DNA of 64,000 nt from the NCBI RefSeq assembly GCF_018403245.1, contig NZ_BOSH01000008.1, positions 186,001 through 250,000 on the forward strand. Reading direction: 5' to 3'. The stretch comes from Paenibacillus sp. J2TS4 (lineage in GTDB: Bacteria > Bacillota > Bacilli > Paenibacillales > NBRC-103111). How positions within the stretch are numbered: position 1 is the stretch's first letter; every line of letters begins with the position of its first letter. Of the stretch, positions 60,063 through 64,000 are shown piece after piece. The position numbers were made by a program, and so were the translations under genes. Below the pieces are notes generated by a model. The model did no database searches. It was not told the DNA's origin and saw only the letters and a list, made by a program, of their open reading frames with translations.

Positions 60063-60950
60063 CTACTCACCAACCTTCGTTAGCAGCTTCCGCACGACGA
60101 GGTTCGAACCGAGCATCATCGCAAAAAGCACCGTCGCAATCGCCGAGGCGTATCCCATCTCAAAACGAATCGACCCATAGTCCATCAGATGGGTGACGAC
60201 CGTATTCCCCGCGTACTGCACACTCGGAAACCCGGCCAGCGCAACCGCAACCTCGGCCACCGCGAAGGACGCCGTAATCTGAATGACCGCGCCGAACATC
60301 AGCATCGGTCTCATTGACGGCAGCGTAATATACCATAATTCCTGCCAGCGATTGCGGATACCGTCGATAGCGCCGGCTTCAAACAAAGTTTTATCCATAC
60401 TTTGCAGTCCTGCGATAAAAGCAAGGAAACTTGTGCCGAGACTTAGCCATAGCTGCACGATGATAATAATCGTCATGATGTATTTCGGGTCCTTCAGCCA
60501 CAGGATCGGCTCCAGGATCAGGCTCCACTTTAGCAGAAAGGCGTTCACATAACCGTACGAATCATTGCTGAACAATAGCGTCCAGACGATAAACGCACTG
60601 CCCGACAGCGAAGGAGCGTAGAAGACGAGTGTCGCGAACGCCCGCACCTTGGGCGGCAGCTCATTGATGATCCAGGCGAGCACGAAGCAGGCGATATAGC
60701 TGACAGGACCGGTGATCATCGCGAACAAGAGCGTGTTTTTCAAGGCGATCAGAAAGACGTCGTCGCGCACAAACAACTGCGCATAATTGCGCCATCCGAC
60801 CCACTCGGGGAACTGGAGCATATTGAAATTCGTCAGGCTGACAAGCAGAGACAGAACAACCGGGAGGACCGTAAATGTGAAAAAAACGATAAAATACGGG
60901 GCGATCATGGCATACAGCGCCTTGTTCTGTTTGATTTTATTCCACAGCAT
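60063..60950 (-). CDS. Carbohydrate ABC transporter permease, MalF type (first pair)
   Basis: Membrane protein of 295 residues: first helix YAMIAPYFIVFFTFTVLPVV and coupling loop TLFEAGAIDGIRNRWQELWY then ITLPSM. AGGGGG lies 10 bases before the ATG. It follows the giant binding protein by 14 bases and most likely takes substrate from it. Confidence 0.92.
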   Translation of the reverse strand: MLWNKIKQNKALYAMIAPYFIVFFTFTVLPVVLSLLVSLTNFNMLQFPEWVGWRNYAQLFVRDDVFLIALKNTLLFAMITGPVSYIACFVLAWIINELPPKVRAFATLVFYAPSLSGSAFIVWTLLFSNDSYGYVNAFLLKWSLILEPILWLKDPKYIMTIIIIVQLWLSLGTSFLAFIAGLQSMDKTLFEAGAIDGIRNRWQELWYITLPSMRPMLMFGAVIQITASFAVAEVAVALAGFPSVQYAGNTVVTHLMDYGSIRFEMGYASAIATVLFAMMLGSNLVVRKLLTKVGE

Positions 60951-60964
60951 CCGCTTTAGTCCCC

Positions 60965-63862
60965 CTATTCCTTTAGTGTCGGCAAGCCGAACTCCTCGCG
61001 CTTTATCGTAATTTCCTGATTGATCGTGCGCACGTAGTTTTCCAGCGTTTCGCGCGGTTCGCTGCCGTCGTTGTACACTTCATAGAACGCATTGTTCAAA
61101 TGACGGTTCAGCGAGTAATCTCCGGGAACGGCCGGTCTTCCCCGCACCCATTCGAACTGATTCATCAGTTCGTTCAATTCTCTTGCCGACCAGGGCAGCC
61201 GTTCCAACGCCTGCAAATTCGCCGCAGCGTACCTGGCGGATTCGCCAAGAATCGCCTCCATCTCCCGGCCGAAGGTGACCTGGGCTTCCGCGTCCGTCCA
61301 CCAGCGAATAAATTCCCAGGCCGATTGTTTATTGTTCGCCTTCTTAAACATCACCGTACCGCCAGCCGTACTTAGCGTATCCCGCCGAACGGTGCCGTCA
61401 GCCTCCCGAACACCGGGAAGCGGAGCGAAATTCCACTGGCCCCGGATTTCCGGCGCGAACACCGTCAGGAAATTATAGGTGGAATAATCGGCGATGCCAA
61501 TTGGCATTTCCCCGGTTCGGAACCGGTTGATAAAGTCGAATTCCAGAGGCAGCTTGTAATTCGTATACAATTCCGTCCACTTGCCGAATGTTTCGGTGCC
61601 TACGTCGGAATCGAGTGCGGCGGCGATGCCGTCCCCCTGATAATACTGGCCTCCGTTTTGATACAACATCGTTTCAAATACAATCGTATGCGGCATCGCA
61701 AGCTCCATATTATGCTTTTGCAGCTCCGGAATGACCTTGTACATGTCTTCCCACGTATCGGGCACCGGAAGCTCGAGCTCATCCAGAATATCCTTGCGAT
61801 AGAACAGCATCGGGAATGATTGCGTTTCCGGAATCGCGAATACGCCGTCCTGATACATAAAGCCGACGAACGCACTGTCCATAAACCTGCTACTCACCTG
61901 TTCAAAATCTTCGAATTCCGTCAAATCCTGCAGCGCGCCCCGCATTGCGAAATTGATGACATCCCCCATCGAGATCGCCACGTCGGGACCTTTGCCCGCG
62001 AGCGTCGCCGGCAAGATGACGCTTCCATTCACAAGCTGCAGGTTGACATGGATTCCGCTCTCGAGCGTAAACATATTGTCGATCATCGAGCGCAGCAGCT
62101 GAGCCTGATCCCGACCTGAAGCGACCCAGACCGTAATCTCATCCTCTCCGCCCTGGCCGGAGCCGCCGCTGCTGTAATCTTCCGAGAATGATCCCAAGAA
62201 AGACAACACCTCATGCTTCATCCTCCCGAACCATCCGCTTTCCGCCGGAGGCGTATCCACATCGGGCGATTTAAAAAACAAATAATCGATTTCCAGCGGT
62301 TGCTGGTTCACCGTCAATAGCCAAGTGCCGAGCGAGCTCACATTGTCCTTGAATTGCTTCAGACGGGATGTAATCGTCTCCGGACGCGAACCGATATCTT
62401 GCAACTGGTACGCCGTCGTGCGCAGAATCGTCGTGCTTCCGCTCGCCCCTCCGACCATCTCATCCATCCAATCCGCAGCCTGGTTCAGCACTTCGCTTTG
62501 CTCGGCAAAAATTTGCTCCAGTCCGGGAATTTTGCTTTCCAACTGGTAATCACGGAAAGGATCGGGCACGGTGCCGGTCAGCATGACGATTTGCAAATAG
62601 AGCATGTTCAGTTCCTGAATGCTCCTTCTCACCGTGCGGATGACGTCGGACAGCTCGCCCATCGTTAGTTCCAGCTTGATTTGGTGCGTGCCTTTCGGCA
62701 AGTAAAACAGGTACGGCTTGCCGTCCTCGCCGGGCAACCCCACTTGCCAGCCGCCGGCGTATGGGAACGGGATCGCTTCCGCTTCTTTAAACGGCACCTG
62801 ATCGTTAATATAGAGCTTGCGCACTACGTTGATGCCTCTGGACGCATTTTGCTTATAGCGCAGCCCGAATTCATACAGTCCGTCTTCGGGAATATCGACT
62901 TCCCACGTGATCCACTGACCGGGTATTTTCCAGTTCACACCGCCGATCGTATTCATTCTGATCTTGGATACGTGATACGGTTCGGTTGCCGGACTGGTCC
63001 GGTCGTTGAGAGGATATAGCGAAGGGTTCGATTTCAGTACGGCATTCTCGCCCTGAATTTTCACAAACTGTCCGATGGTCGGCTCATAACCCGCTTGCTC
63101 GTATGCCTGCGCCACATCGGAATAAGGAGCTACCTGTTCTTCCTGATACAGCTGCAAATAATCTATAATCATCGGCTCCCTGAGAGAAACAAGCCCGATG
63201 GTGTGCTTGCCTGCAGAAAGATAGAAAGAGAAGGCCTCTTTATAATAACCTTCAGCATCTCTCACCACCGTCTCTTGCCATTGCGGATGTTCAACCTGCC
63301 CGGGACGAAGATCGTTGTCCCTGGAGTCACGCTCGATTTCCGGCAAACGATTGCCCCAGACGCGGGAAAACACAAGCCGGCTCGCCTCCTCAAACGGCGT
63401 TTCGCCGTCAATAAGCAGCTCCCGTTCAATCGGAGAACTGTTGCCTTCCACCGGGTAATAACGAATACCGAGATGATACAACCCCGATTCCTCGATGTCG
63501 ATGTCCCAATAAATCGTGCCCGCCTCTTCGGTCAACACAACCGGTCCCGATGCGCCGGAGAACGATTCGATTCGGCTCGCCTGCATTCCTTCTGTTCCTG
63601 AATAGGCCTCCGCCCTGATGATCTGGCCTGCTGCCGGCCTTTTTTCTTCGGCATGCCTCGCCACGTATTGTTCGTATCGGTTTAAAGTTTGCGTTCCCGT
63701 CGGATGATCCGCAAAATGTGCTTTCGGTCCTTTGCCGGGTTCCAAAATAGGAGCAAGGCCGTTTGTCCCGCTTGCAGGTGCTAAAGAGGCGTACGTCAAT
63801 ACAAGAATCAGAGCGGAGAAGATGGTTAGGATGATCGTCTTTTTCTTGGAAAGCTTATTCAC
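60965..63862 (-). CDS. Very large ABC substrate-binding protein with sugar-binding-like modules
   Basis: Extracellular protein of 965 residues, about twice the normal size. An N-terminal signal or anchor helix (TIILTIFSALILVLTYASLA) is followed by two carbohydrate-binding-like beta modules (about 115-260, IYWDIDIEESGLYHLGIRYY; about 270-410, ITWEVDIPEDGLYEFGLRYK), a helical spacer, a Gly/Ser linker (EDYSSGGSGQGG) and a C-terminal type 1 solute-binding domain (about 585-965: EITVWVASGRDQAQLL, GKGPDVAISMGDVINFAMRG, FPMLFYRKDILDELELPVPD). There is no lipobox Cys, so the N-terminal helix probably anchors it. Start is GTG with GAGGGG 5 bases upstream. Confidence 0.88.
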   Translation of the reverse strand: MNKLSKKKTIILTIFSALILVLTYASLAPASGTNGLAPILEPGKGPKAHFADHPTGTQTLNRYEQYVARHAEEKRPAAGQIIRAEAYSGTEGMQASRIESFSGASGPVVLTEEAGTIYWDIDIEESGLYHLGIRYYPVEGNSSPIERELLIDGETPFEEASRLVFSRVWGNRLPEIERDSRDNDLRPGQVEHPQWQETVVRDAEGYYKEAFSFYLSAGKHTIGLVSLREPMIIDYLQLYQEEQVAPYSDVAQAYEQAGYEPTIGQFVKIQGENAVLKSNPSLYPLNDRTSPATEPYHVSKIRMNTIGGVNWKIPGQWITWEVDIPEDGLYEFGLRYKQNASRGINVVRKLYINDQVPFKEAEAIPFPYAGGWQVGLPGEDGKPYLFYLPKGTHQIKLELTMGELSDVIRTVRRSIQELNMLYLQIVMLTGTVPDPFRDYQLESKIPGLEQIFAEQSEVLNQAADWMDEMVGGASGSTTILRTTAYQLQDIGSRPETITSRLKQFKDNVSSLGTWLLTVNQQPLEIDYLFFKSPDVDTPPAESGWFGRMKHEVLSFLGSFSEDYSSGGSGQGGEDEITVWVASGRDQAQLLRSMIDNMFTLESGIHVNLQLVNGSVILPATLAGKGPDVAISMGDVINFAMRGALQDLTEFEDFEQVSSRFMDSAFVGFMYQDGVFAIPETQSFPMLFYRKDILDELELPVPDTWEDMYKVIPELQKHNMELAMPHTIVFETMLYQNGGQYYQGDGIAAALDSDVGTETFGKWTELYTNYKLPLEFDFINRFRTGEMPIGIADYSTYNFLTVFAPEIRGQWNFAPLPGVREADGTVRRDTLSTAGGTVMFKKANNKQSAWEFIRWWTDAEAQVTFGREMEAILGESARYAAANLQALERLPWSARELNELMNQFEWVRGRPAVPGDYSLNRHLNNAFYEVYNDGSEPRETLENYVRTINQEITIKREEFGLPTLKE

Positions 63863-63950
63863 GCGAACCCCTCATTCCTGGTCTAATGGTTGATCAGGGG
63901 GATATCCGAATATCGGACCCTCCCCGATCCCAATGTAACAGCCTTCCATC

Positions 63951-63969
63951 AATAGGCGGATCGCCTATT
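63951..63969. terminator. Short hairpin at the end of the partial gene
   Basis: Arms AATAGGCG/CGCCTATT with a GAT loop, overlapping the stop of the partial gene. No T-run; it may tune expression between the two genes. Confidence 0.35.
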
Positions 63970-64000
63970 TCGCATTCAGATTCGCATCGATCGAGTCTTG
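63965..64000 (-). CDS. C-terminus of a leftward gene, possibly a second solute-binding protein
   Basis: Only the last residues QDSIDANLNAK and a TAG are inside the window. Such tails occur at the end of sugar-binding lipoproteins, which would supply a partner for the second permease pair. Too short to be certain; it lies about 100 bases upstream of the giant binding-protein gene on the same strand. Confidence 0.4.
   Translation of the reverse strand, partial: QDSIDANLNAK

Overview
The window looks like chromosomal DNA of a Paenibacillus-type Firmicute. It has strong AAGGAGG-type ribosome sites, frequent TTG and GTG starts, a T-box leader, a yjdF-type riboswitch, SLH-domain surface proteins, DUF5696 and DUF4825 proteins, and ABC sugar importers without their own ATPase. 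No rRNA, tRNA, prophage or CRISPR array was found.

Layout. 1-3.1 kb: start of a B12-binding radical SAM protein, an RlmD-type rRNA methyltransferase and a DUF4256 protein. 3.2-12.8 kb: a divergent polyol/pentose locus. Transketolase, a ribulokinase-like kinase and a zinc polyol dehydrogenase read leftward; a ROK repressor and a binding protein plus two permeases read rightward. Three copies of one palindrome sit in the shared control region. 12.9-14.9 kb: a BlaI-type repressor, an M56 protease and a membrane protein, with BlaI-type palindromes before the first and last of these. 15-27 kb: single genes, including a phosphotransferase, serine hydrolase, Ldh-family oxidoreductase, FusB-type EF-G-binding protein behind a leader-peptide attenuator, DinB/AraC pair, ankyrin protein, three SAM methyltransferases (one behind a T-box), hemerythrin and a heptad-repeat coiled coil. 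27.4-31.6 kb: a large LRR/Ig/SLH surface protein with a recent internal duplication. 31.7-36.0 kb: a two-gene unit joining an ECF sigma factor to BtrH-like domains. 36-38.4 kb: decayed genes and a solo TnpB. 38.4-51.4 kb: DUF4825 protein, esterase, DsbA/Rrf2 pair, a divergent HisD behind a histidine-rich leader peptide and terminator, an ABC-2 exporter behind a structured leader, GIY-YIG and DUF2087 proteins, YjdF with its riboswitch, an M29 aminopeptidase and an acyltransferase. 51.7-64 kb: a long leftward operon with two permease pairs, a very large binding protein, a DUF5696 lipoprotein, an NHL/Yip1 membrane protein and a metallophosphoesterase.

How the genes work together. In the polyol locus I infer that the ABC importer brings in a sugar or sugar alcohol, the dehydrogenase oxidises it to a ketopentose, the kinase phosphorylates it and transketolase passes it to central metabolism, all under the ROK repressor. 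The right-hand operon appears to be a saccharide capture and import unit of unknown substrate. RNA-level control is unusually dense: a T-box, two leader-peptide systems, a translational riboswitch and one unclassified structured leader. The less-described systems best worth a second look are the sigma/BtrH pair, the HisD leader, the fusB-like attenuator and the T-box methyltransferase.
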